Of a DNA stretch of 64,000 nt, positions 25,483-36,300 are shown piece by piece (the stretch's first letter is position 1; each line of letters opens with the position of its first letter). A program made the translations under genes and the position numbers. The stretch spans positions 17,958,425-18,022,424 of the forward strand of contig OX439004.1 of the NCBI GenBank assembly GCA_949316495.1. The letters are read 5' to 3'. Under the pieces are notes generated by a model that was given only the letters and a program-made list of their open reading frames with translations, was not told the DNA's origin and ran no database searches. The stretch comes from Amphiduros pacificus (Eukaryota; Annelida; Polychaeta; Phyllodocida; Hesionidae).

Positions 25483-28400
25483 CAGGAGGTGATCAGTGTC
25501 CATATTGGCCAAGCTGGAGTACAGATAGGCAATGCCTGCTGGGAGCTCAACTGCCTGGAGCACGGCATCCAGTCTGATGGTCAGATGCCCTCAGACAAGA
25601 TAAGATAAGATAAGATAAGAAGTGTATTTATTGGCAATCAAAATGATTACAAAAAATAATGTGTTCAAGTACAATCAATATACAAGAGTATTACAGGATA
25701 TACAAGTTAAGGCTAGGAAATTAGCATTAAATATACAATTAAAAGTGAGATTATTATTAATTATCTTCGGCTTCTATGTACAATGGGTCTTGCAATTTCG
25801 TTAAGGCATAATTTATGAAACTTCCTCTTGCTCTGTCTGTTCTTACAGAGGGTATTTCATACTGGAACTGTGATCTAAGGTAGTGGTTTTTGACTTTTTG
25901 TGCTGGTAGTAAATGGTACAGTTTATGACTTTCATTTTTCATCTTATCAAAGTAAACTTTACACAGGGCTTCTCTCCTAGCTGAAAGGCTGGTTAGTTCA
26001 CATTCTGCTAGAGCATCCTCATAGCTTAGTGTGGGATACATAATCCTAAGGGCTCTCTTTTGTATGAGCTCTACATCATCAGTCAGGCCACCAGTTAGCC
26101 CAGGGTGCCACACTTGGCAAGCATATTCAAGGATGGATCTGATGTGGGTGATGTACACCATACGCAAGTGATGCACTGGTGCTCTGCATCTGCGTAACAC
26201 AGTGAGGAAGTGCAATCTCTGACTGGCTTTGGTTGTGATCATTTTAATGTGTTGGTCCCATTTCAGATCGTTTGAAATTATGAGACCAAGGAGTTTTGCT
26301 TGGTCTACCTGTTCAACTATGTCATGACCAATATGTAAAGGTTCAAGTTCAGGTGGGGTGTTTGAGAAACATATGATGCTTTCCTTTGTTTTCTTAGGAT
26401 TTAGCTGGGTGTCATTCTCATCAGTCCAGCCATTGAGACCATCCATGGCAGACTGCATTTGACTGTTATGTGCTAACAGCCTTTTACCTATTTCCATAAC
26501 TGAGGTGTCATCAACAAATTTGATTCCTTCACATGGTTCAGTGAACTGCAGGTCGTTTATCATGATCAGGAATAGGAGCGGACCTAATTTAGTTCCTTGG
26601 GGCACGCCACCATTCATTGTTACCCACTCAGATAGTACTTCTCCAATTTTCACCCTCTGCTGTCTTTGATGCAAAAAAGATGAGATCCAATCTGTCAGAA
26701 TTACTGGTACGTCCAGGTCTCTTAGCTTTTTGGTGACAATATTATGGTTTATGAGATCAAATGCTTTCCGAAAGTCCACATATACTATTCTCACGTATGT
26801 GCCTAATTCATCTGTTGCACTGTATGCCTTATGCATCAGGTAGATTAAGGCATCCACAGTTGATGATCCAGGCAGTGCTCCAAACTGGTTCCAGTGGAGT
26901 TTGGGTTTTACTATATCCAGCACCCACTTATAAACAAAGCCTTCAGCAAGCTTTGATAGGTTGGGTGTTAGGCTTATAGGTCGCAGGTCATTCTCTACGG
27001 TCTTGGGGGGTGACACCTTGGGGATTGAGCACACATCTGCAGACTTCCACATCACAGGGACCCATCTCTGCCTTAGTGATGTGTTGATTATTGCAGCCAC
27101 AGGACCTGCCAGTAGCCAACAAAAGTCCCTCAGTATCCAGTTTGGTATCCCGTCGGGCCCTATGGCTTTGTGGATATTCAAGTGACCAAGCTCCCATTCG
27201 ACATCATCCTTGTTGACAATAAATTCATGTGGAACGTCCATGTTCTCTTGGCTGTGCTGCAGGACAATGGGGGCTAGATCAGCACTGACTGATTGTAGGA
27301 AGACATTGATGGAGTCTGCCAGTTTCCCAGTATCCCCATCAAACAGGGCACTGGCTAGACAATCAAGGGAGTCTCTCTTTTTGTTTCCCAGGATGGTAGC
27401 CATATGCCCCCAGAGCTTCCTTGCATCAGATTCCTCACTTACATGTTCCTGGTAGTACCTGGTTCTCAAGGTGGGAGTCATACGATTTACTTTGTTCCTA
27501 AGCTGTCTAAAGAGAGTCATGTCCTTTGTGCAAAAAGCTGTCTGTCTTCTACTAATTAGGTCAATATAGTGATCAGTTATCCATGGCTTGTCGTTACTGT
27601 TTCTCATTTTGGATTGAAGGGGCATATGGGTGTTAAGAATGGTGATTATTGCATTTTGAAGGTAATCAAGTTGTTGGTCTGCATCTTCCAGTCTGTACAG
27701 GGGCTCCCATGTGATTTTCTGTAGATCGCTTGAAAAGAGAGCCCTCTCATTTGATCCAGCACTGCGGGTAATCCTTGTTACTCTTGTGGGAGTCTGGTAC
27801 TCTTTGTCAAGTTCAGGCAGGAATAGAACTACCCTGTGGTCTGAGGATCCAATTTGGGGGATTACATCTACATGTTTGTACAAGTTATGGACGTTTGTAT
27901 ATATCTTGTCTAAGATAGCCTCTTTCCTTGTTGGTTTGTTGACAACTTGCTTTAACTTGAATAGACTTTTTGTGTAACTGTCTTTGAATGTATTAAAATC
28001 ACCGGCTAGAACAATGGCTGTTTGTGGATGTTTCTGGCGTTAATGATCAAGGGATTTGCTAATATGTTGAGTCAATAGGTAATTGTTTGCCGTGAAGACG
28101 ATTCCTTCAACACCTTCTTTAGTGAAACCGGAGCAGGAAAACATGTTCCACATGCTGTGTTTGTGGACTTGGAACCAACAGTAACTGGTATGTATCATTA
28201 TTGCAGTTGATAATATGTCCACCTTTAATCTAAAAGTGTTGATGTGTGTGATAATGAAAGCAGAAATATCAGTTCAACTTATGACATGAGAAATAAGAAA
28301 ATGTAACAAATAAATGACGCCTATTAATAACAAGTAAAAGGTTAAAAATCTATTTTGTAGATGAGGTGCGAACTGGTACATATCGCAATCTTTTTAATCC

Positions 28401-28989
28401 TGATCAACTGATCTCAGGCCAGGAAGATGCTGCTAACAACTGTGCTAGAAGTCATTATACAGTTGGAAAAGAGGCTATTGACCTGGTTTTAGACTGTGTT
28501 CGTAAATTTGCTGACCAATGCACTGGTTTTCTCATCTTTCATAGCTTTGGGGGTGGTACGGGATCTGGCTTTACTTCCCTTCTTATGGAACGTCTTTCTG
28601 TTGATTATGGGAAGAAATCAAAACTGTAGTTTGCTATCTATCCTGCACCTCAGATTGCAACAGCTGTAGTTGAGCCTTACAATTCCATATTGACAACTCA
28701 TACTACTATAGAGCATTGTGATTGTGCTTTCATGGTTGACAATGAAGCTATTTTTGACATTTGTCGAAAAAATCTTGACATTGAACGTCCTACTTATACT
28801 AATCTCAATCGCTTGATAGCTCAAATCTTATGTTCTATTACTGCTTCTCTAAGGTTTGATGGAGCTCTTAATGTTGATCTGTCTGAATTTCAAACAAATC
28901 TTGTGCCTTACCCTCGTATTCACTTTCCTCTTGTTAATTTTTCTCCAGTCATTTCTGCAGAAAAGGCTTATTGTGAGCAGCTCACTTTT
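25483..28989 (+). pseudogene. alpha-tubulin pseudogene split by a LINE
   Basis: Exon 2 starts at 25483 (acceptor ATTTCAG) with [20 protein letters not shown] and stops after the Lys-40 codon at 25599, where a LINE begins. It resumes near 28090 ([19 protein letters not shown]) and ends at 28187 before GTATGT. Exon 3 starts at 28361 (acceptor TTTTGTAG). Exon 3 lacks three codons (Leu-Gln-Gly after CTG, in frame) and has TAG at 28627-28629 in place of a Glu codon. Tubulin coding homology ends after EQLT near 28989, where the sequence jumps to what is 3' UTR in the intact gene (11087 on), removing ~170 codons. It cannot make a tubulin. High similarity to 8581-11072 points to recent duplication. 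Confidence 0.95.
25600..28083 (-). mobile_element. Jockey-superfamily LINE, 5'-truncated, RT frame open
   Basis: One 708-codon minus-strand frame (27883-25757) covers the end of an APE-type endonuclease (SSDHRVVLF), RT fingers (GPDGIPNWILRD, NDLRPISLTPNLSKLAEGF), palm (YVDFRKAFDLINH), GGVPQGTKLGPLLFLIMINDL, the catalytic FVDDTSV, and a C-terminal region with HLRMVYITHIRSILEYACQV. Upstream in the same frame VLAGDFN of the endonuclease is visible after one stop (LDH*RQKHPQ). The rest is lost, so the copy is 5'-truncated. The 3' end carries a GATAA repeat on the + strand (25599-25620), TTATC in element orientation. No clear target duplication. It interrupts tubulin exon 2. The open RT frame suggests a young insertion. 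Confidence 0.92.
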
Positions 28990-29017
28990 CTCCATATTCA
29001 TCTATTTTATTCTACAG

Positions 29018-29175
29018 ATCCAAAAGTTGTGGGATCAATAAGCAGTTACGCTGGCATTGAATTCATTTTACAATGCCTCATATGAGCTGATGCCCATGCT
29101 TAAATATTAAGTGAGGCAACACAATATCTTACCAGGATTCGTTATAAAAAAACTCCAATAATGTTGAAAGTGACA
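29018..29175 (+). repeat. SINE relic, counterpart of 11130-11325
   Basis: GATCCAAAAGTTGTGGG, GGCATTGAATTCA and AGTGAGGCAACACAATATCT match the SINE at 9556-9867. It lies at the position homologous to the relic behind the intact tubulin gene, as a shared old insertion. Confidence 0.65.
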
Positions 29176-29245
29176 TAAATCTTCATCACTCTTACTTTGC
29201 TTATCAAAAATATTGATACAACTATAGGGATAATATGATCGTTCT

Positions 29246-29694
29246 TAGTGTTCTCCAATCACCAATCGGCAAAGCCCAGATAGGTGATCTCGAGGGGTTT
29301 GTCGAACGTCCATGGTCTCTACCAACTCCAACCAAAGAAAAGTTTGGTGGAGTTGATTGAGCTCTAGTGAAGTAAAAAGTCACCAGCTGCAAAAACTGTG
29401 GTAAACCCGTTTAAACGTCAAAATTGAACTGTCGTTAAAACGGGTTTGATTCAATTTTTGCAGCTGGCGATTATAATCAAGTATTTATATTTTCCTTATT
29501 TAATGTTATCCAAAGAATAATCAAGCTTTTTTATGAGATTTTAGACATAATCATACATAAAATATGAATTATCACTAAGACAGTTGGGTATTTAAAAAAT
29601 CACATCTAAACGAGATTTTACATGAAAAGCAAAAATCTCAGACCTCTCCAGATCACCTATTTGGGCTGTGCCGATGGGTGATTGGAGAACACTA
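29246..29694. mobile_element. 449-bp MITE with ~55-bp TIRs and 9-bp target duplication (Mutator-like)
   Basis: The left end TAGTGTTCTCCAATCACC is matched by the reversed right end over ~55 bp with about six differences. GATCGTTCT flanks both sides (29237-29245, 29695-29703). The paralogous flank behind the intact tubulin gene (about 11390-11410) has a single uninterrupted GTTCTTCT site, confirming insertion. Inside is a second foldback of ~34-bp arms (about 29373-29406 and 29438-29471) sharing CCAGCTGCAAAAA and AAACCCGTTT. A 9-bp duplication with long TIRs is typical of Mutator-like elements. No coding sequence. Confidence 0.85.
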
Positions 29695-30339
29695 GATCGT
29701 TCTTCTGAAATAATACACACATATACTCTTAATTATAAAATTCATTTGGTAAAACTTCATTTGATAACAATTAAACATCAACAAGTTTTCAATCTACTTT
29801 CTTTCAGGTGGAAATATTTCTGTTTAAAATTGAATAAATTCACTTTGTTTTGTGCTAATACAGAGCCAAGAAAACAGACTTCTTGTTTGTCTTATCAATA
29901 TGCAAATGGCACTGTTAACAGTGTCATATATATTTGCTTATCATCATTATATAAGAACTGCTGTGGCAATGTTGAGAGTTTGCAAATTGTACTGGCTGAC
30001 CAAAATGCCAAATGTCACTTTCAACAAAAAGAGAAAATAATATAATAATATTCAATTTTTTTATTTCAATATTTATCCATAACCACATTAAGCAGGGCTG
30101 AAATCCCACATTTCTGAACACAAAAAACAGATATTGGTCCAAAGAGTTTTATTTCTGAAATCAACATTGCTTTATGGTGCTATTTCAAACATCACGAAAA
30201 ACTGCTTCTAAACGCATTTAGTAATATATATTTTGTACATTCAGATTCAGGATGACTCCAAAAATATTAGCTTTTGCAGTAATGGGGGAGAGATGATGGG
30301 GGAGTGACAGTGATCAGCATAGCCATTGGCCTATGTTTA

Positions 30340-31000
30340 CTATATGCTACGTTTGCAAAATAACAACTCAACTCTATATTTGTTAACATGCATATAGCTT
30401 TGATAAAACCTTAACATGAAGAGTACATAACCCTCAAACTGCATGATTTTGTGTTTTATTTACTCTTTATTTACCAAAAAATGCAATTCAATTCTATAGG
30501 TTCTGATGTGCATATCACAAAATAATCCCAATATGAAGACTTCATTTTTGACTGAATTGTTTTTGCTTTTTATTTAAGCGACATGCCCATCAGAACATAG
30601 GCAATTGAATTTCAAAAATGAAATGTTTTGACGTGCATATTGGCGAACTCAAATATAACCCCAATGATTTCAAGATTTAGTAATAGATTCTAAACTGCCA
30701 ACCTTGAGCATGTTCATATTTTATGTTTGCAAATACAATTCAATTCGTATGTGCATATCAAATAAGACCCAAATATGAAGAATATAAACATGCTCATCTT
30801 TGTTTTCTGTATAAAGTCTGAGTTCTAAAAAAATCCAACAGATTCTATATTGTAAGTGCACATCAAGTAGAACCCAAATATGAAGATTTCATCCTGAGCA
30901 AAAAAAATATATTTGTCCCAAACAGGATCCGAATCCTAGACCATAAGCACAGGAAACAGACATCTTAAACACTGTGCCGTGTATCATCCCAAAGCAGTAC
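30340..31000 (-). repeat. composite tRNA-headed repeat with tandem bodies
   Basis: Repeated ATATGAAGATTTCAT, GTTTTCTGTATAAAGTC and TTCTGATGTGCATAT words at ~120-bp spacing, ending on the right with a diverged tRNA-like head (about 30905-30990) on the minus strand. Same design as 5035-5940 and 56400-56770. Confidence 0.65.
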
Positions 31001-31009
31001 AGTATAAAC

Positions 31010-31442
31010 GGTATGGTGACAGCACTGTATAAAGCTCGTGGTGCCAGCACTGTATAGACTTTATGATGGCAGTACTATTTAAACTTTATGGTGGCAGCAC
31101 TGTATAAACTTTATGGTGGCAGCACTGTATTGACTTTATGGTGACAGCACTGTATAAACGTTATGGTGACAGCACTGTATAAACTTTATGATGGAAGCAC
31201 TGTTTAAACTTTATGGTGGCAGCACTGTATAAACCTTAAGGTGGCAGCACTGTACAAACTTTATGGTGAGCAACACAGTATAAACTTTATGGTAACAGCA
31301 CTGTATAGACTTTATGGTGGCAGCACTGGATAAACTGTATGGTGGCAGCACAGTATAAACTTTATGGTAACAGCACTGTATAAATTTTATGGTGGCAGCA
31401 CTGTATAAACTGTATGGTGGCAGCACTGTATAAACTTTATAA
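31010..31442. repeat. ~25-bp minisatellite
   Basis: About 17 copies of a unit close to GTATAAACTTTATGGTGGCA plus GCACT, slightly diverged. It directly adjoins the tRNA-headed repeat on its left. Confidence 0.95.
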
Positions 31443-31449
31443 CCAGGAG

Positions 31450-32400
31450 CATCCTGTTCAAGATATATGTGTTTTTCTGTCTGCATTATTTAGATGTAAA
31501 CTTAGAGAACAATAAATGTCAAAACTTATAATGAAAACCATGACTATTTTCCCTAATAAAAAATAGATAGCAATAAATAGCCATATAAAGCTAAACTATT
31601 GGTTTATTTTGGTGTTTTTTTCATTTCATTAACATTTACAATAACATTTGTTTTACTAAATGCTGTATGAATCTAATAGCATCATATTTGTGTGCCCATT
31701 TGCAAAAAAAAACACATTTTTATTGTCTCCACATTCAATACAAAATTAGGGATTGGGAAGGCACTGCACCATAAGCCATAGTCACATTTACTTCATCCAA
31801 TATGTGCCCCCATTGTCACAGCAAAGGGCCCAAATAATAAGGTAGCTCAATGAATTACATCTTAAATCTGTGTCTGAATGATCCTGAACACCTGAACATG
31901 CTGAACATGCTACCATATTGTTTTGGAAAGATTTGAATCCGGCTTTGATTGATCCATTCGTATCATCTGGTAATAAAGTATTGGATGTTCACCACCAGGT
32001 TTCACGGCATACTGTCCACCAGGTGTCACACAGACTCAAATAAAGTTGATTTTCCTCAGGAGTCATGTTCCCCAGTGACAATCTTTTTTAAATATGAAAT
32101 ATTAATATAACTAAAAATCATAATATACTTCTGAAAACGAGTATGGGTCATACCATTGAAAAAAGGACAAAAATGTGCGATAATTACCCACTGTAGGAGA
32201 CATTGTCGCATTACTTTGTGACAAAATATGGACATTGTTGTGCATACCAATTTGTCCTTTCCAATCACTGTGTACCACGTGCAGGGTGACGAAAACATAA
32301 ATATCAGGTGTGTTCATGAATGCTCACAAAATCTCTGATTTGACAATCTTGTATGATATTGTGCCAGTATTCTGTGTGGCACTGGCAATGTGCTCTCCAA
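31450..32400. other. intergenic, no gene seen
   Basis: AT-rich; two CACCAGGT-TCAC half repeats near 31990-32030 and an AATAAA near 32038 are the only signals noticed. Confidence 0.4.
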
Positions 32401-32404
32401 CGCA

Positions 32405-33145
32405 AAAGAGGGCAACTACAAGGAACACCTGGGTGGGTGGTGGAGGGTGACTATAAGGACCAGACCGGTGGGTGGCAGACGGCAATTATCAGTTCCAGAT
32501 GGGTGGCTGGTGAAGGGCGACTATAAGGACCAGATGGGTGGGTGACAGAGGGTGACTTTCAGGACCAGATGGGTGGGTGGTGGAGGGCGACAATCAGGAC
32601 CAGATGGATGGGTGGCAGTGGGCAACTATCAGGACCAGATGGGTGGGTGGCAGAGGGTGACTAAAAGGCCCACATGGGTGGGTGACAGAGGGTGACTTTC
32701 AGGACCAGATGGGTGGGTGGCAGTGGGCAACTATCAGGACCAGATGGGTGGGTGGCAGAGGGTGACTAAAAGGCCCACATGGGTGGGTGGCAGAGGGCGA
32801 CTATCAGGACCAGATGGGTGGGTGACAGAGGGTGACTATCAGGACCAGATGGGTGGGTGGTGGAGGGCGATTATAAGGACCAGATAGGTGGGTGGCAGAG
32901 GGCGACTATCAGGACCAGATGGGTGGGTGGCAGAGGGCGACTATCAGGACCAGATGGGTGGGTGGCAGGGTGCGACTATAAGGACCAGATGGATGGGTGG
33001 CAGAGGGCGAATATAAGGACCAGATGGGTGGGAGGCAGAGGACAACTATAAGGACCAGATGGATGGGTGGCAAAGGGCGACTATCATGACCAGATGGGTT
33101 TGTGGCAGAGGGCGAATATAAGAACCAGATGGGTGAATGGCAGAG
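32405..33145. repeat. ~35-bp minisatellite
   Basis: About 20 units built around AGGACCAGATGGGTGGGTGG followed by CAGAGGGCGACTATC. It lies just upstream of the promoter of the cysteine-rich protein gene. Confidence 0.95.
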
Positions 33146-33210
33146 GATATCCAACATTATTATGCTTAATTCCCTGCACTACAATGGAGGACCATTTTAC
33201 TGATGCGATG

Positions 33211-33218
33211 TATATATT
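33211..33218 (+). promoter_or_regulatory. candidate TATA box of cysteine-rich protein gene
   Basis: TATATATT lies ~165 bp before the ATG at 33380, between the minisatellite and a GC-richer probable 5' UTR. Inference from motif and position. Confidence 0.4.
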
Positions 33219-33379
33219 AAGTGTTTTCTAGGACAGTTTGGAGGTGAGCCACTCGTACTACACTCCACGTGACACACTCAAGTCTCTTGAGCCTTCACTT
33301 GCTCTGGATCCTGACATCCACCTCTGCTGAAATCCCCAGTGCAGTGAAATCACCACTACATCAACACCCAGAAAACACC

Positions 33380-36300
33380 ATGGATACACAATGCGTCGTT
33401 TTGCTGTTTTTCATTTTAGCCTGTGGTAAGATTTATCTTTAGTATTTTGTATCAGAATAGCATATTTGGTTATGATAACCGAACCAACCATGATAAATGG
33501 TGCTAAGTATGTTTCTGAATTCCGTATTCTGAATTAAGTAATCCAATTAGTTTCCATAAATTAATCCACAGCCGAATTAGATATGAATACTGTATACAAC
33601 ATTTATAATTATTTTTGATTGTGGGGAAAAGATGGAGGATGAATAAAAAGCCGGAAGAGATATAAGACACATATTTTTTGTCTTATTCAATCAAATTGGC
33701 AATAGTCTTCGATTCCTTGTAACCTATGCACATATCTTTAAATATAAGATTCTCTTTGCAAAACACTCACAGAGACACTAGGTTTGCTAAACATCCAGAA
33801 CCGACTCTCCATGCAAACATAGACATATGCTAAAGTAAATTTGTATATGTTAAATCAAATACAAAAACCACAAGAATGTCAGCTGAAAGAAACTTAATAT
33901 TTCATAAAGAAAACTATTTCTTTCATTTGATCAACCAAATAAATATTTACTAAGTTTCTTGCTCTTAAGTCAACAGGAATTGTGTACCAAATTGACAGGG
34001 AAGAAGTCCTTACTCATGTTGCATTTTTGTTAAGTTCCTCCTTTGTTAAGTTCCGCCTTTGGATTGACCAGCACTCATCACATCGGCCAGCACAATGATC
34101 GGATAAAACGACAGCCAGAATAAAAAACTATCAATATAAAAATTACCTTTTATGAAAAAAGGGTTGGACTATGTCTGGGAAGTGATCTTTGAGGAACTAT
34201 GTCTGGGAGGGACTATGTCTGGGAGGGACTATGTCTGGGAGGGACTATGTCTGAGAGGGACTATGTCTTGGAGGGACTATGTCTTGGAGGGACTTGGAGG
34301 AGCTGATTTGCGAGGGACTATGTCTGGGAGGTGACCTGGGAGGGACTATGTCCGGGAGGGACTATGTCTGGGAGGTGACCTCTAAGGGACCATGTCTGGG
34401 AGGTGACCTGGGAGGGACCATGTCTGGGAGGTGACCTGGGAGGTAACCTGGGAGGTGACCTGGGAGGTGACCTGGGAGGGACTATGTCTTGGAGGTGACC
34501 TGGAAGGGACCATGTCTGGGAGGGACCATGCTTGGGAGGTGACCTGGAAGGGACCATGTCTGGGAGGGACCATGCTTGGGAGGTGACTTGGAAGGGACCA
34601 TGTCTGGGAGATGACCGGGGAGGGACCATGTCTGGGAGGGACCATGTCTGGGAGGTGACCGGGGAGGTGACCTGGGAGGGACTCTGTCTCAGAGGGACTA
34701 TGTCTAGGAGGTGACCTGGTAGGGGACACGGGAGGGACTATGTCTTGGAGGTGACCTGGAAGGGACCATGTCTGGGAGGGACCATGCTTGGGAGGTGACC
34801 TGGAAGGGACCATGTCTGGGAGGGACTATGTCTGGGAGTGACTATGTCTGGGAGGGACTATGTCTGGGAGGTGACCTGGGAGGGAATATGTCTGGGAAGT
34901 GACCTGATTCGTCTCTAACCTCCAGAATTAAGTGCACCTTTACATTGATTTTGCTTATTGTAAAGGTTATATTCTTTCCACATATTTTATAAATTGTTAA
35001 CGTTATTTGGTGCTGTGTAATGTTTATAAATACTATATGTTACTCTCATTCTTCCAAGATAAGTTTAGCCAATGTAAATATATTCTTTGAACGACTTTTG
35101 TTCCATACAAATATGTCCAAACTCGAGGCTTGTTGTAGACATCACATCTTGAGTTTAAGCCATAAAACTTACCTATCTGAAAGTTTTGAGAATGACACTG
35201 TCCGACGGAAAATTCTTCATTGGCAGGAATAAACTTTGGAATATAGAAAAACACACTACTGGAAGTGTCATTTTGTGTGTTTGATTATGAAAAAGTAATG
35301 TGACGTAGGCGATCTTTGTTTCCAAGCGGATTTGCGAACTACTGAAAGGAGCCCCACCATCCCAATCTCACTACGCAAGAATAAGAATGGATTGCATCTA
35401 TACAAATAACGGACGTGTGCAAATTATCCCTCATCATATCTGATCGCTATATATGAACTTTCTCATAATTTCGTATTCATTATTACATACACTTATCATT
35501 GCTCTAAGAGGTGCATACAAAAAAATGCATTTGTATATCGTTTTTGTATATGTTTTCTCATTACATGACTCTGTATAAGGTTTGTCAACACATATTCCAT
35601 GCAACAAACACAATTTACAACATAACTTTACAGGCAATATGAGAGCAATAATAAATGCTATATTGCTGTCAGGTTAAAATTTATTTTCATCCACCCCCCC
35701 ATTCTTGAATGAATAATGGTCTGTCTCTAACAAGAAATGCAAACTCTTTGATTATGAACACATTAACCTCTGTATATAAATGTTTGTAAAATATACAATT
35801 CACTCATGTTCACACATTGTAGGCCAGCTATCCAGCAGACTATAACTCACTATGACCTGAATATTGTAGGTCAGCTATCCAGCAAACTATAACTCACCAT
35901 GACCTGAATATTGTAGGTCAGCTATCCAGCAAACTATAACTCACCATGACCTGAACATTGTAGTCCAGCTATCCAGTAAACTATAACTCACCATGACCTG
36001 GACATTGTAGGTTTGTTTGTTTGTTTGTTTGGGGTTTTACATCACTTTCAACATTATTTCAGTTATTTCGTGATGAGACCTACTTGTAGCAGATATAGTG
36101 CTGCCTCACTGAATTGTCATGTCGCAGGTCCTTGACATGACAACCCACCCGGTCACAGATTTACAAGGACAACAGGTTAACCCTTTGGCACAGGCCTCAG
36201 CTCATGTGGGAAATTGTATCATGAGTTCAATCCCGGCACGGCCGGGGTTCGAACCCACGATCTTTGGATCACCACAGAGGAACTGGTGCTAATAAGCTGG

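Noticed and set aside
34152-34813. Reading frames rich in SLPGHLPDMVPP or LEGTMSGRD
   Set aside because: Translation artefacts of the GGGAGG minisatellite in the intron of the Cys-rich gene.
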